A stretch of 64,000 bases of DNA from an uncultured Lachnospiraceae bacterium (lineage in GTDB: Bacteria > Bacillota > Clostridia > Lachnospirales > Lachnospiraceae), in NCBI GenBank assembly GCA_937920345.1, contig CALGVA010000019.1:1-64000 (forward strand), in the 5' to 3' direction. The notes under the pieces were generated by a model. That model did not search any database and had not been told where the DNA came from. It was given only the letters and a program-made list of their open reading frames with translations. Each line of letters begins with the position of its first letter. The stretch's first letter is position 1. Positions 44,644 through 53,781 of this stretch are shown in pieces. The position numbers were made by a program, and so were the translations under genes.

Positions 44644-45918
44644 CTACTCCATTAGCGCCCGCAGCATTTCTTCCATACTCATCTTTCCGGCGATAAATTC
44701 ATATTCGCCTGCATCATAAGCAGCATACTGCTCATTCGTAATCTCCACCCCATCTACATAGCTTACACTGTAATATCCAATAGAATCCTCTTCGTCGGCA
44801 TCCGGATATCCGTCCCCATTGGCATCGTCAAAATTATAAGTCACAACTTCCGTAACAGTCTTAAGTGAATATTGATCGTTCATCGACATATAGGTGCTAT
44901 AACGAATCGCTCCCGCGTAGTCACTGTTATAATTCCTCACTCTGTTTCCTCCGGGAATATACTCGTATCCTGCATTTCCCATAACGCCGTATCCCCATTG
45001 TTCCATGAGCATATGAACCATTCCGTCATGATAAGTATACAGGCTGACCCAGAATCCGTTATCCGCGACCACCAGCTCCGGAATATCGTCTTCATCTAAA
45101 TAAATCAAATCGCAAGTCAGTTCCGATTCGTATGATAACTCACACAGCCTGAGCACCGACGTATAGGCTTCTTTATAATTTGCAAATTCGCCGTTTTTCT
45201 TTTCGCCCAGCAGATCTCTGATCCCGGCAATCGTCACAGGATTCGCCCTGTCCGATATGATTTCGGACAAAGTCCATTGTACGTTAAAATATCTGTAATC
45301 CTCCTTCTCATCGTGGGCAAATCCATAATAGACTGCAGCAAAAGTGGTATTGCCATAAGTCTCAATCAATACAATATCCGTACAGTTATCATAGTTGATG
45401 TCGAAAAAAGTCACGGCGTCAAGGCTGGTAAAGGACTGCCCTTCCAGATGATCCGGAACATACGGCTGAAGTGTCGTAAGGACCGCCCCGTCCTGCACAA
45501 TCTGTATAACAGGTTCCTGTCCCTCCTCAGCGGGCGCATAAGGCACAAACCACACTTTGCCGTCATACTCACTCAGTTCCACCTCGAATGTCTGCTCGCT
45601 GATACAGTTCTCGCCAAACCGGTTTAGCAATTCATCTGCCTGCTGATGATCTGCAGTACTTTCCGCACTGCCTGCAGGCTCCGCCTCCTCTTCACTGCCA
45701 TTGGCAGTCAGATCCCCGTCATCGATGACCTGTTCATATTCGCCGCCTCCTGAAACCGGCTGCGGCAAATCCGCCCCGTTTCCTTCCGCCTGTACAGTCT
45801 GCTCCTGCTCTGTTTCCGCCTGCTGTGCCCCGCACGCTGTAAGCAGTCCCGCAGTGAGCAGTAACAAAGCGGATGTACTTCTTCTGTTTCCCCGCTTTAC
45901 AATGTTATCAAGTATCAT
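44644..45918 (-). CDS. Lipoprotein with Asp-rich FG-GAP/EF-like motifs
   Basis: 424 residues. Signal peptide with lipobox 'LLTACG', then an acidic Gln/Glu-rich linker (about 30-95). The rest is beta-rich with calcium-loop-like motifs: 'FDINYDNCTDIVLIE', 'YLDEDDIPELVVAD' and 'DDANGDGYPDADE', as seen in VCBS/FG-GAP-type surface proteins. No enzyme domain recognised. Surface-exposed; ligand unknown. Confidence 0.75.
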   Translation of the reverse strand: MILDNIVKRGNRRSTSALLLLTAGLLTACGAQQAETEQEQTVQAEGNGADLPQPVSGGGEYEQVIDDGDLTANGSEEEAEPAGSAESTADHQQADELLNRFGENCISEQTFEVELSEYDGKVWFVPYAPAEEGQEPVIQIVQDGAVLTTLQPYVPDHLEGQSFTSLDAVTFFDINYDNCTDIVLIETYGNTTFAAVYYGFAHDEKEDYRYFNVQWTLSEIISDRANPVTIAGIRDLLGEKKNGEFANYKEAYTSVLRLCELSYESELTCDLIYLDEDDIPELVVADNGFWVSLYTYHDGMVHMLMEQWGYGVMGNAGYEYIPGGNRVRNYNSDYAGAIRYSTYMSMNDQYSLKTVTEVVTYNFDDANGDGYPDADEEDSIGYYSVSYVDGVEITNEQYAAYDAGEYEFIAGKMSMEEMLRALME

Positions 45919-46029
45919 TTGTATCTCCCCTCTTTCTTACTTTCCGTTATAGCACAAAGCAGCTTATGCCGCAACAGCCTGTCTACGGAACCGGCGGCTT
46001 CCGGGTTTTGTGAAGTGTTCGACCTTTCA

Positions 46030-46058
46030 TTGACAACTTTTCAGCAATCCGATATCAT
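46030..46058 (+). promoter_or_regulatory. Promoter of the DUF6020-like gene
   Basis: Consensus TTGACA (46030-46035), 17 bases, TATCAT (46053-46058), 30 bp before the ATG. Confidence 0.75.
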
Positions 46059-46087
46059 AGATTAGAATCTGTATATAGGAGCCTCAC

Positions 46088-47848
46088 ATGAAGACAGCAG
46101 TAAACAGACTTATCATTATTAATATCGTCGAAAGCTTTTTCACCGCATGGGCGTTTATGAAAGCGGGCAGAATGGAACCCGGCAATATTTTAGCCGGCGT
46201 TTTCTTTCTGCTTGCCTTTTTTCTTTACCGCAATATCAACAGCAGGCTTTTTGTGAAGCAGTTCGCATATGAAAAAAGAGTGCGAAGGACGGCCGCGGTA
46301 CTGGCTGTTCTGTTCACACTCTTCTATATGTTAGTGGATTATCCGCATTACATTGAAACATTGACGAACAGATTCTTTCAAGCGATTGTATTGACTGCTG
46401 TTTTTACAGGGTTCTGTGTCTGCTACTATAAACTGCTTCTATTTCTGTTTTCCTACAGCGGAGATAAAGATGTTTTGAAGAGACTGCTGTACCGGCAGGA
46501 AGGAAGACGCGAAATCAAGCGGATGCCCCTGTACTGTTTCCTGGGATGTGTGCTCTGCTGGCTGCCTTATTTTCTGTATCAGTATCCGGGGATCATGACA
46601 CCGGACAGCATCAACCAGTTTGAACAGGTCCTGGGGCTGACCGGATACAGCAATCATCACCCGTTTGTTCATACCATGCTTTTTTCGCTGTTATATCATA
46701 TCGGGTATGCGATAACTTCTGATATGGTGGCCGCGGTTTCCTTTTATACCTTTTTCCAGATGTGTTTTCTCGCATTCAGCGTTTACTATTTTATTAAGAC
46801 TCTGGAATTGTTCCAGATCCGGCAGGGAATCCAGGCGGGAATCACCCTGTTCTATGCACTGGTGCCCTATCATGCCGTATTTTCCGTTACGATCTGGAAG
46901 GATATCCCTTTTGCGGCGGTTGTACTCCTTTTGAGCTGTTCCATGCTTCGCATGGCACGGGAAATTCGCCTGCGTGAACTGGCAATGTTTGTCTTTGCAG
47001 GCATAATGATCTGTCTCATGCGTTCGAACGGCTGGTACGGATTCCTGTTCTGTGTGCCTTTTCTGCTGTTCTTTTACCGCAGGCAGGCCAAAATCATGGC
47101 GCCGGCCATCCTGGGGATTCTGTTTGCGGCAGTCATTGTCAAATATCCGGTCATGAATGCCCTGCATGTGACACAGCCCGACCTGGTCGAATCGCTTTCC
47201 ATTCCTGTTCAGCAGATTGCGGCGGTTCTGTGTCATGACAGAGAACTGACTCCGGATCAACAGGCGCTGATCGATCAGGTGATTGATACCACCTATATCA
47301 AGGACTTGTATAATCCGACATTTGCGGATAATATGAAGGAACTGGTACGCGCGGGAAATCCTGCATATCTGGCGGAGCATAAACGGGAATATCTGAAGCT
47401 GTGGGCTTCGTTGGGCTATACATATCCGGGAGATTACCTGCAGGCTTATATCAATCAGACCTATGGCTACTGGTATCCGGACTCTTTCTATCCTGTGGCG
47501 GAAGGAGAGGGGATCAGCGCTACAAGGCTGGGTGTATCACACACGCCGCTGATCGGCGGTCCGGTCGTCATTAAGATCAAGGAAATATCCCTGAAGCTCG
47601 GCAGTATGCTTCCGGTTTACGGACTGCTGTGGAGTATGGGGTTTGCTTTTCATGTGCTTCTATTCTGCATCGGCAACGCTTTCGCAAGGGATGAGAAAAA
47701 GAAGCTGGTCTGTTATCTGCCGGGTTTTGCACTATATCTGACGGTTATGATTGCCACGCCCGTGGCCACCGATTTCAGATACGTATATTTTATGGTATTT
47801 GCGCTGCCCTTCTATCTGATAACGGCAGTGATGGAACCGGCATCCTGA
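46088..47848 (+). CDS. DUF6020-like polytopic membrane protein
   Basis: 586 residues with about twelve hydrophobic spans. The segment 'YPGIMTPDSINQFEQVLG' and 'SNHHPFVHTMLF' are characteristic of a GT-C-like membrane family annotated DUF6020, probably glycosyltransferases using lipid-linked sugars ('TPDS' and 'NHHP' would face the outside). Start supported by AGGAG. Single gene with a strong promoter. Function inferred only from fold type. Confidence 0.72.
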   Translation: MKTAVNRLIIINIVESFFTAWAFMKAGRMEPGNILAGVFFLLAFFLYRNINSRLFVKQFAYEKRVRRTAAVLAVLFTLFYMLVDYPHYIETLTNRFFQAIVLTAVFTGFCVCYYKLLLFLFSYSGDKDVLKRLLYRQEGRREIKRMPLYCFLGCVLCWLPYFLYQYPGIMTPDSINQFEQVLGLTGYSNHHPFVHTMLFSLLYHIGYAITSDMVAAVSFYTFFQMCFLAFSVYYFIKTLELFQIRQGIQAGITLFYALVPYHAVFSVTIWKDIPFAAVVLLLSCSMLRMAREIRLRELAMFVFAGIMICLMRSNGWYGFLFCVPFLLFFYRRQAKIMAPAILGILFAAVIVKYPVMNALHVTQPDLVESLSIPVQQIAAVLCHDRELTPDQQALIDQVIDTTYIKDLYNPTFADNMKELVRAGNPAYLAEHKREYLKLWASLGYTYPGDYLQAYINQTYGYWYPDSFYPVAEGEGISATRLGVSHTPLIGGPVVIKIKEISLKLGSMLPVYGLLWSMGFAFHVLLFCIGNAFARDEKKKLVCYLPGFALYLTVMIATPVATDFRYVYFMVFALPFYLITAVMEPAS

Positions 47849-47958
47849 CCTTGATCCCTGGTGCAAAAGCCGTTTACTGCAGGCAGGGAGATATCCGATG
47901 CTTCGGCTCATAATTGCCGCCTGCACAATGTCCGGGCACAGCGGATAAGACCAGCATC

Positions 47959-49164
47959 CTATCTCACCTTCACAAACATCCTTCTGATCAGTAAAAGTGC
48001 CGCGGCACCAATCACCGTATACACGATCACCACCATTGCCGTATACGAAATCACCACATTCCCCGCCGCATAGCTCACATACGATCCCATGACATCTTCA
48101 AGATTAAACGCCCTGACCGGAAAAAGATAATTGATATGGTTCCACAGCCCGCTCTGCTTACTCATCGGGAAGAACGCCGGCGCGATGATAACCGCCATGC
48201 CGATAACCAGCGTTGCCAGCGATGAGCGCAGCCCCGCTGAGCAGCACAGAAGTGCGAGCGCAATTGCAGACCCGATCAGCAGAAGAAGCCCGAACATCCC
48301 CAGACATGTCTGTCCTATGGTCATATTATACGGTATCACCGGATTCCACAGCTGTACCGGCAGATCCGCCCCCGGCAGTCCCAGAAGCAGCGCAGCAGGC
48401 ACGACCGCGAGCAGCGCTCCGCCCGTCAGATATCCCACTGTAAAGAGTGCGGCAACCCCGATTTTCGACCGCACCAGCCTGTCCTTGCCGTATTTCGTCG
48501 TAAGCAGCAGATACGCCGCACCGGACTCATATTCCGAGGAGAAAACAGAACTTACACATATGACAACGACAAACCACAGATAAAATCCCGCGAACATCAT
48601 TTCTCCCACTTGATTCATCACGCTCTTACTGCCCCAGCGAAACGGCACGTTCGTCCGGCCGGCTTTCGCGATCCAGTATGCTTTCTCTGCCTCCGTATAG
48701 TTGCCGTATGAGAAATCCATATTAAGATAATCCGTGATCTTCTCCATGCGGTGCTCATAAAAATGCGCGCCTTCACTCACGTCAACCTTATCCAGCGCAT
48801 CCATATCCGTATTTTTACTCCGCATATCCGTATAATTCTTAGACACAAAATAGAACATGTCGCCCAGCGGTCTGATGATTTCCGTATATGCGTCATCACT
48901 CTCAAGATCTATACCGCGGCTCTGGATGTCCCTGATCAGATCCGTCACATACGCTTCCGTGATGACATCCGTCTGCGACTGCGCCAGTTCTTCCTGCATC
49001 CGGTATGCCGCGACTCCCTCTATGTAACTGTCCGTCGCGGCATCATAGCAGATTTCCTGTGTAATATAGTTGTACACACAGATGCCGATCAAAAGATACC
49101 CCAAAAGCATTGCAGCCAAATTCAGTCTTCTCTCAAATATTTTCTTCCACTCATATCGCATCAT
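47959..49164 (-). CDS. ABC-2 type transporter permease
   Basis: About 401 residues from the ATG at 49164 (GGAG seven bases upstream). One N-terminal span, a large extracytoplasmic region (about 45-170), then five C-terminal spans. This layout is common in permeases of lantibiotic-immunity or envelope-stress ABC systems. Last gene of the sigma factor/ABC operon. An 8-bp perfect hairpin (49192-49210) precedes it. Confidence 0.82.
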   Translation of the reverse strand: MMRYEWKKIFERRLNLAAMLLGYLLIGICVYNYITQEICYDAATDSYIEGVAAYRMQEELAQSQTDVITEAYVTDLIRDIQSRGIDLESDDAYTEIIRPLGDMFYFVSKNYTDMRSKNTDMDALDKVDVSEGAHFYEHRMEKITDYLNMDFSYGNYTEAEKAYWIAKAGRTNVPFRWGSKSVMNQVGEMMFAGFYLWFVVVICVSSVFSSEYESGAAYLLLTTKYGKDRLVRSKIGVAALFTVGYLTGGALLAVVPAALLLGLPGADLPVQLWNPVIPYNMTIGQTCLGMFGLLLLIGSAIALALLCCSAGLRSSLATLVIGMAVIIAPAFFPMSKQSGLWNHINYLFPVRAFNLEDVMGSYVSYAAGNVVISYTAMVVIVYTVIGAAALLLIRRMFVKVR

Positions 49165-49191
49165 AGTTTTCTCCATTTCTACGCTGCTTTT

Positions 49192-49210
49192 GTCTCAACT
49201 ATGTTGAGAC
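49192..49210. other. Perfect hairpin between ABC ATPase and permease genes
   Basis: GTCTCAAC-TAT-GTTGAGAC. No U-run follows on the minus strand, so it may be a processing or mRNA-stability element rather than a terminator. Confidence 0.5.
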
Positions 49211-49296
49211 GTCGCATTAACAAATAAGTTTATAAGCAAGAAAAACCGTTTCTCCCGCCCCGTTCACCGATTGTACACTTCACATCCGTCTGTTCA

Positions 49297-50037
49297 TCAT
49301 TCACTGAAATAAAACAGATAAAGCTTCTCCAGATTAAACTTCTCCGGTTCTTCAGTTCCCGCAACTTCCATATAATGCTCCTTTAAATCTTCCAGCGTTC
49401 CCTGTGCAATAAACTGTCCCTGTTTCATCAGAAAGATCCAGTCTGCGATCTCTTCCACATCTGATACGATATGCGTAGAGAGAATGACGATCCGATCCCT
49501 GCCGAGTTCCGCAATCATGTTGCGGAAACGCACCCGCTCTTTCGGATCGAGGCCCGCTGTCGGTTCGTCCAGAATCAGAATCTTCGGATCGTTTAACAAT
49601 GCCTGTGCGATCCCCAGCCGCTGCCGCATACCGCCCGAAAAAGTCTTGATCTTATGCCGCATTTCAGCTTCCAGCCCCACCTTCTGCAGCAGGAGCCTGC
49701 TCTGCTTCCCGGCATAGCTTCGATCCAGTCCTTTCAAAGACGCGATATACAGCATAAACTCCATAGCGGTAAAGTTAGGATAATAGCCGAAATCCTGCGG
49801 CAGATACCCCAGCAGATCCCGATACCTTCCTCCCATAGCGCCGACATCCTCCCCGTCCAGACGAATCTCCCCGCTACTGATCTCTGCAATGCCGCAGATC
49901 ATGCGCATCAAAGTTGTTTTGCCCGCACCGTTGGCACCGAGCAGACCATATACGCCTTCTTTCAGTACAACATTTAGACGATCCACCGCGATTTTATTTT
50001 TATATTGTTTGGTCACTCTGTCTAATATCAGTTCCAT
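49297..50037 (-). CDS. ABC transporter ATP-binding protein
   Basis: About 246 residues: Walker A 'GANGAGKTT', Q-loop 'LPQDFG', signature 'FSGGMRQRLGIAQ', Walker B 'ILILDEPTAG' and switch 'STHIVSD'. BcrA/CcmA-like export ATPase. The ATG at 50037 follows AAAGG by nine bases; an upstream in-frame ATG overlaps that site. Works with the permease gene 132 bp downstream. Confidence 0.95.
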   Translation of the reverse strand: MELILDRVTKQYKNKIAVDRLNVVLKEGVYGLLGANGAGKTTLMRMICGIAEISSGEIRLDGEDVGAMGGRYRDLLGYLPQDFGYYPNFTAMEFMLYIASLKGLDRSYAGKQSRLLLQKVGLEAEMRHKIKTFSGGMRQRLGIAQALLNDPKILILDEPTAGLDPKERVRFRNMIAELGRDRIVILSTHIVSDVEEIADWIFLMKQGQFIAQGTLEDLKEHYMEVAGTEEPEKFNLEKLYLFYFSE

Positions 50038-50086
50038 TGTTTTCATCCTTTCCACAAGTTCTGTCATCAATACCCCGTCAACTCTG

Positions 50087-50872
50087 TTAAGTATCTATTG
50101 TATACTGCACAATCGCCTCATAGTTTGACAGTTTTCCGTTCAGGCGAATCAGCTGACGCATGCCAACTGCAGCCGCAATGCCGCATATGATACACCACAC
50201 CCTGAAATAAGCCGGCTGATACCATCCAAAGTACCCCGTATTTCCGACGACTGCCAGTCCTGCCGTCAGCGCGTACACTCCCATTACCGCACTCCGCAGC
50301 AAGTCTCCCTCAAAACGCTGCATCAAACAGAACAACGCTGCCGTCACAATGATCATAGGCGTAAATCCGTACACAAGAAGCTGCCCTGCCTCTGCCTCTA
50401 TGCGGGAATGCAGACAGAGAACACATATCACCAGAATAATTGCATGCATGACGCAGAGCACCGACATGCGGATCATCACCGCACTTCGCAGAGAATACTT
50501 CGTCACATACTCTATTTCCAGCATGCTTTTCTGGTACACTTTTGTAACCTGCTCCACGGTCAGAAGCACCAGCAGCGGTGTCAGAATCGAGACCGTCACA
50601 AGAATCCCGCTGCTGCTGTCTTTACCCCCTAAATGCGACACCCCGTACCGCACCATATACCAGAAAACCACAATCCACAGCGCCTGCCAGATCAGGCAGT
50701 ACCTGCCGAGATATCCGATCTGCTCCCATATAAAATTCCACACATTCCCCCGGATGCGCACTATACCGGTCTGCATGAGTTCCCGGATTCTGCGTTCTTT
50801 ATTTTCCGGCACAATCTTCTCGCATGCCGCCGCATACTGCTGCAGCCTTTTCTCAATCTCCCTTTGTCCCAT
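50087..50872 (-). CDS. Membrane protein of the ECF operon (candidate anti-sigma factor)
   Basis: 261 residues: a cytoplasmic, charged N-terminal 45 residues ('LQQYAAACEKIVPENKERRI') and six hydrophobic spans. It overlaps the sigma factor gene by 20 bases. The position directly after an ECF sigma gene suggests it restrains the sigma factor through its N-terminal tail, but there is no zinc-binding HxxxCxxC motif. Alternatively it is a subunit of the ABC transporter. Confidence 0.7.
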   Translation of the reverse strand: MGQREIEKRLQQYAAACEKIVPENKERRIRELMQTGIVRIRGNVWNFIWEQIGYLGRYCLIWQALWIVVFWYMVRYGVSHLGGKDSSSGILVTVSILTPLLVLLTVEQVTKVYQKSMLEIEYVTKYSLRSAVMIRMSVLCVMHAIILVICVLCLHSRIEAEAGQLLVYGFTPMIIVTAALFCLMQRFEGDLLRSAVMGVYALTAGLAVVGNTGYFGWYQPAYFRVWCIICGIAAAVGMRQLIRLNGKLSNYEAIVQYTIDT

Positions 50873-51323
50873 AAGCGCCTCCTTCCATTGCGGCCAACAT
50901 TTCCAGCCCTTTTTTCACCCGGTATTTCGTCAGAGACAGCCCGATTCCCAGAACTTCCGCAATATCACGGTACCGCATATTCTGGAAATATCGCAGCACA
51001 ACCGCCTCCCTGAACTCTTCCGGCAGACTCATAACCATCTGCTTTATAACTACCGTCTCCTCTATACCCTGTCCTGTTTCCTGTTCCGGGATTTCCGCCA
51101 TGAAGAGAGGGGTATTTTTCCTGTAGTAGTCGCGGCATTTATTCCCGGCAATCGTGTAGAGATAGTTTCCGGTCTTACCCATGTGGCGGTATTCCTGATA
51201 GTGCTCTATGAAGCTTACAAAAGTATCCTGGCATAAGTCCTCCGCTGCAGCACGGCTTTCCACATGATGATAGCAATAGCGGAATATCTCGTCATAATAC
51301 TTTCGTATGATTTTCTCAAGCAC
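50853..51323 (-). CDS. ECF-type RNA polymerase sigma factor
   Basis: 156 residues from the GTG at 51323, five bases after GGGAGGTG; the ATG at 51344 contains that site in its own codons. Region 2 ('IFRYCYHHVESRAAAEDLCQ', 'DTFVSFIEHY') and region 4 ('PEEFREAVVLRYFQNMRYRD', 'IAEVLGIGLSLTKYRVKKGL') are intact. It heads an operon with a membrane protein and an ABC exporter, a common arrangement for cell-envelope stress or peptide-antibiotic response. A TTGACT/TATATA pair lies upstream with a long 19-base spacer. Confidence 0.92.
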   Translation of the reverse strand: MLEKIIRKYYDEIFRYCYHHVESRAAAEDLCQDTFVSFIEHYQEYRHMGKTGNYLYTIAGNKCRDYYRKNTPLFMAEIPEQETGQGIEETVVIKQMVMSLPEEFREAVVLRYFQNMRYRDIAEVLGIGLSLTKYRVKKGLEMLAAMEGGAYGTKGD

Positions 51324-51418
51324 AGATTCACCTCCCTCACACATACAAAACTTCCTCTCTGTCTTATATAACGATTAACACACATAAAAAGTCAAACAAA
51401 TTATTTAAACAAGAAACA

Positions 51419-51467
51419 AAAAAAGTATAGCAGGAGCCGCTTCCATGCAGTCCTGCCATACTTTTTA
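51419..51467. terminator. Bidirectional terminator after the GH53 lipoprotein gene
   Basis: AAAAGTAT-a-GCAGGA (51421-51435) pairs with TCCTGC-c-ATACTTTT (51451-51465), flanked by A-run and T-run. Confidence 0.92.
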
Positions 51468-51521
51468 TAGAATATACTCTTAACTTAAAGGGAGAAAATA
51501 TCGTCCTGTCTGTACGAATCC

Positions 51522-53624
51522 CTAATCGGAAATCTTGTTCAGTGTGAAATCGTCTACAGTTCCCCAGCTCTTCTTGTTACACTTCATGCGCACACCGATC
51601 GTAAGTTTGCCGTCCGTAACCTTGATCTCCGGAATCGTAGGCTCCTGCCATGCCACCCATGTCGTTACCATGAAGGGCTCTGTCATCTCTTCGCCGCCGG
51701 CAATCGCATATAATTCCATCTCACAGTCGTCCGACACGTCGCCGCCCTGCGCATAAGCAGTCAGCTGATAAGTGCCCGGCTCTAAATCCGTCAGTTCCTG
51801 CTCAATCGAGAAATCCATATCAGAGTCTTCCGACCAGAAGTGGAATGCCATTTCTCCTGTATGTGCATCGTCCGCCTTCTGCTGGAAGTCGGTCGGATTA
51901 TCATCCCCTTCGTACGTCACCTTCCACATGGAAGTATCCGCATCCTCGAAGCTCGGATTCTGCACGTAGTTGAGCATGACAACCTCTATATATGCGGTTA
52001 CAGTCGTGCCGTCCGCCAATGTACCGGTCACTTCATACTCGCCGCCGACACTCGTATCGATTGCGGCAACCTGCGCTTCATCCCACGTAACAGTCTCCTG
52101 TTTATTCGCCGAGCGGTCATTATAGATTACGTCAATTGTCTCGGGAAGTTCCAGTTCACTGCCCACACCGCACGAAACACTGACATCCGGAACAGAATCC
52201 ACAGCAAGAGGCGCTGTCGAACCATGTTTTAAATACTTAAATACATTCAGGGAAGCCAGCGGATGTCCCTCAAAATCGAACATCGCCTGATTATCCCACG
52301 AGCAGCCGCCGTAATAGAGTCCTGCATCATCCGGATCATAATCCGACGCATAGCTGCTTGCCCAGCCGCTTCCGTATTTCTCCCAGATCGGAGAATTATC
52401 TTCCGTCGCTTTGCCTACCGGAATCCAGGTTCCTTCCCAGTAGAAAATGCCGAGTACATTCGCTTCATGCGCCGCCTCGCAGACATCACGGATCATAGTC
52501 GCCTGGCTCTGCACGGTAGCGGCGTATCCCTCAACCGCACCGTCAATACCGTCGAAGCTGTTCGCAGTACCGTCGCCGTCCTCCGTCGTGTAAGCATAAG
52601 ATGTCTCTGCAATTACCACCTGCTTACCGTATGTATCCTGAATATGTCTGGCAACCGCCTGCATATTCTCATTCGTACCGTCCCAGAACGGATAGTAGGA
52701 TAAACCGAGAATATCATAATCCACTTCCATGTTTTTCAGGTTGGAAACAAGCCCGTCGATCTGTCCGTTATCCTCGATATTGGTGTAATGTACCACGATC
52801 TGAATATCCTTGCCGTAAGCTTCCGCTGTTTCACGGACGCCGCGGCTCCCGGCACTTAAGAGAGTCGAAACATTCGGAAGGAACGATTCGCCGGACATGC
52901 CGTTATTGATCTCATTGCCGATCTGCACCATGCCTACGTCCACACCGGCATCGAGTATCTGTGTCAGACTGTCTTTCGTAAATTCATAGAGTGCGTCGCT
53001 CTTTTCCTCAACGCTCATGCCTTCCCACGCCTTGGGCGCATGCTGTCTCTTCGGGTCCGCCCAGAAATCAGAGTAGTGGAAGTCAATGCATACCTTCATA
53101 CCGTACTTCGTCGCGCGTTTGCCAAGTTCAATGGCCGTCGGCACGTCATTGTTACCGCCGCCGTATCCGTTGCCGTTCTCGTCGTAAGGATCATTCCAGA
53201 CCCGGATACGGATATAATTTACGCCGGACTGTGCCAGTGTCATGAAGACATCCTGCTCCTCGCCTTCATAATTATAGTATTTCACGCCGCTGTTCTCTTC
53301 CACGAGTACGGCGGATGCGTCCATACCGCGGATAAAATCATCGGAAATATCCGGAATCGGCTCTATATAGATCTCGGACTCTTCCGGTCCGTCCGGCAGC
53401 GGAAATGATGTTGCTTCTATAACCGCCGGCTCCTTGGGCGTCTGCGCCGTTTCCGTCTCCTCTGTCTCTTCCGGCTCCTGCGTTTCCGGTGTTTCCTGCA
53501 CTTCCTCCGCCTCCGCAGCAGGCGCAGCCTTGTCGGCATCATCTGCTCCGCAGCCTGTCAATGCTGAGACGCTGAGACTGACACTGAGACACAGAGCCAG
53601 TAATTTCATGTAACGTCTTTTCAT
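51522..53624 (-). CDS. Secreted GH53 endo-beta-1,4-galactanase lipoprotein with Ig-like and CBM domains
   Basis: 700 residues. Signal peptide with lipobox 'LTGC' (C25), a Glu/Thr/Pro-rich linker (30-75), GH53 catalytic domain (about 95-450; acid/base E238 in 'QIGNEINNG', nucleophile E340 in 'VVIAETSYAY'), a Big_4-type Ig-like domain (about 478-550) and a C-terminal galactan-binding-like CBM (CBM61 type, about 552-700, 'NPSFEDADTSMWKV'). It would cut beta-1,4-galactan side chains of pectin at the cell surface. Second gene after the cytoplasmic GH53, 157 bp downstream. Confidence 0.93.
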   Translation of the reverse strand: MKRRYMKLLALCLSVSLSVSALTGCGADDADKAAPAAEAEEVQETPETQEPEETEETETAQTPKEPAVIEATSFPLPDGPEESEIYIEPIPDISDDFIRGMDASAVLVEENSGVKYYNYEGEEQDVFMTLAQSGVNYIRIRVWNDPYDENGNGYGGGNNDVPTAIELGKRATKYGMKVCIDFHYSDFWADPKRQHAPKAWEGMSVEEKSDALYEFTKDSLTQILDAGVDVGMVQIGNEINNGMSGESFLPNVSTLLSAGSRGVRETAEAYGKDIQIVVHYTNIEDNGQIDGLVSNLKNMEVDYDILGLSYYPFWDGTNENMQAVARHIQDTYGKQVVIAETSYAYTTEDGDGTANSFDGIDGAVEGYAATVQSQATMIRDVCEAAHEANVLGIFYWEGTWIPVGKATEDNSPIWEKYGSGWASSYASDYDPDDAGLYYGGCSWDNQAMFDFEGHPLASLNVFKYLKHGSTAPLAVDSVPDVSVSCGVGSELELPETIDVIYNDRSANKQETVTWDEAQVAAIDTSVGGEYEVTGTLADGTTVTAYIEVVMLNYVQNPSFEDADTSMWKVTYEGDDNPTDFQQKADDAHTGEMAFHFWSEDSDMDFSIEQELTDLEPGTYQLTAYAQGGDVSDDCEMELYAIAGGEEMTEPFMVTTWVAWQEPTIPEIKVTDGKLTIGVRMKCNKKSWGTVDDFTLNKISD

Positions 53625-53781
53625 AGTAATAGTCCTCCCATCTTATAAGTAATATATCTGTCAGCACCCTTACTCCACTCCCGCCATGCCGCCGCACGCT
53701 TACCGCATGGCGTCGGAACAGGCGCCGAATTACAAAGTTCACGCCGCCGAAATACACTTTCCTATTCCGTCCCAGATCCTG

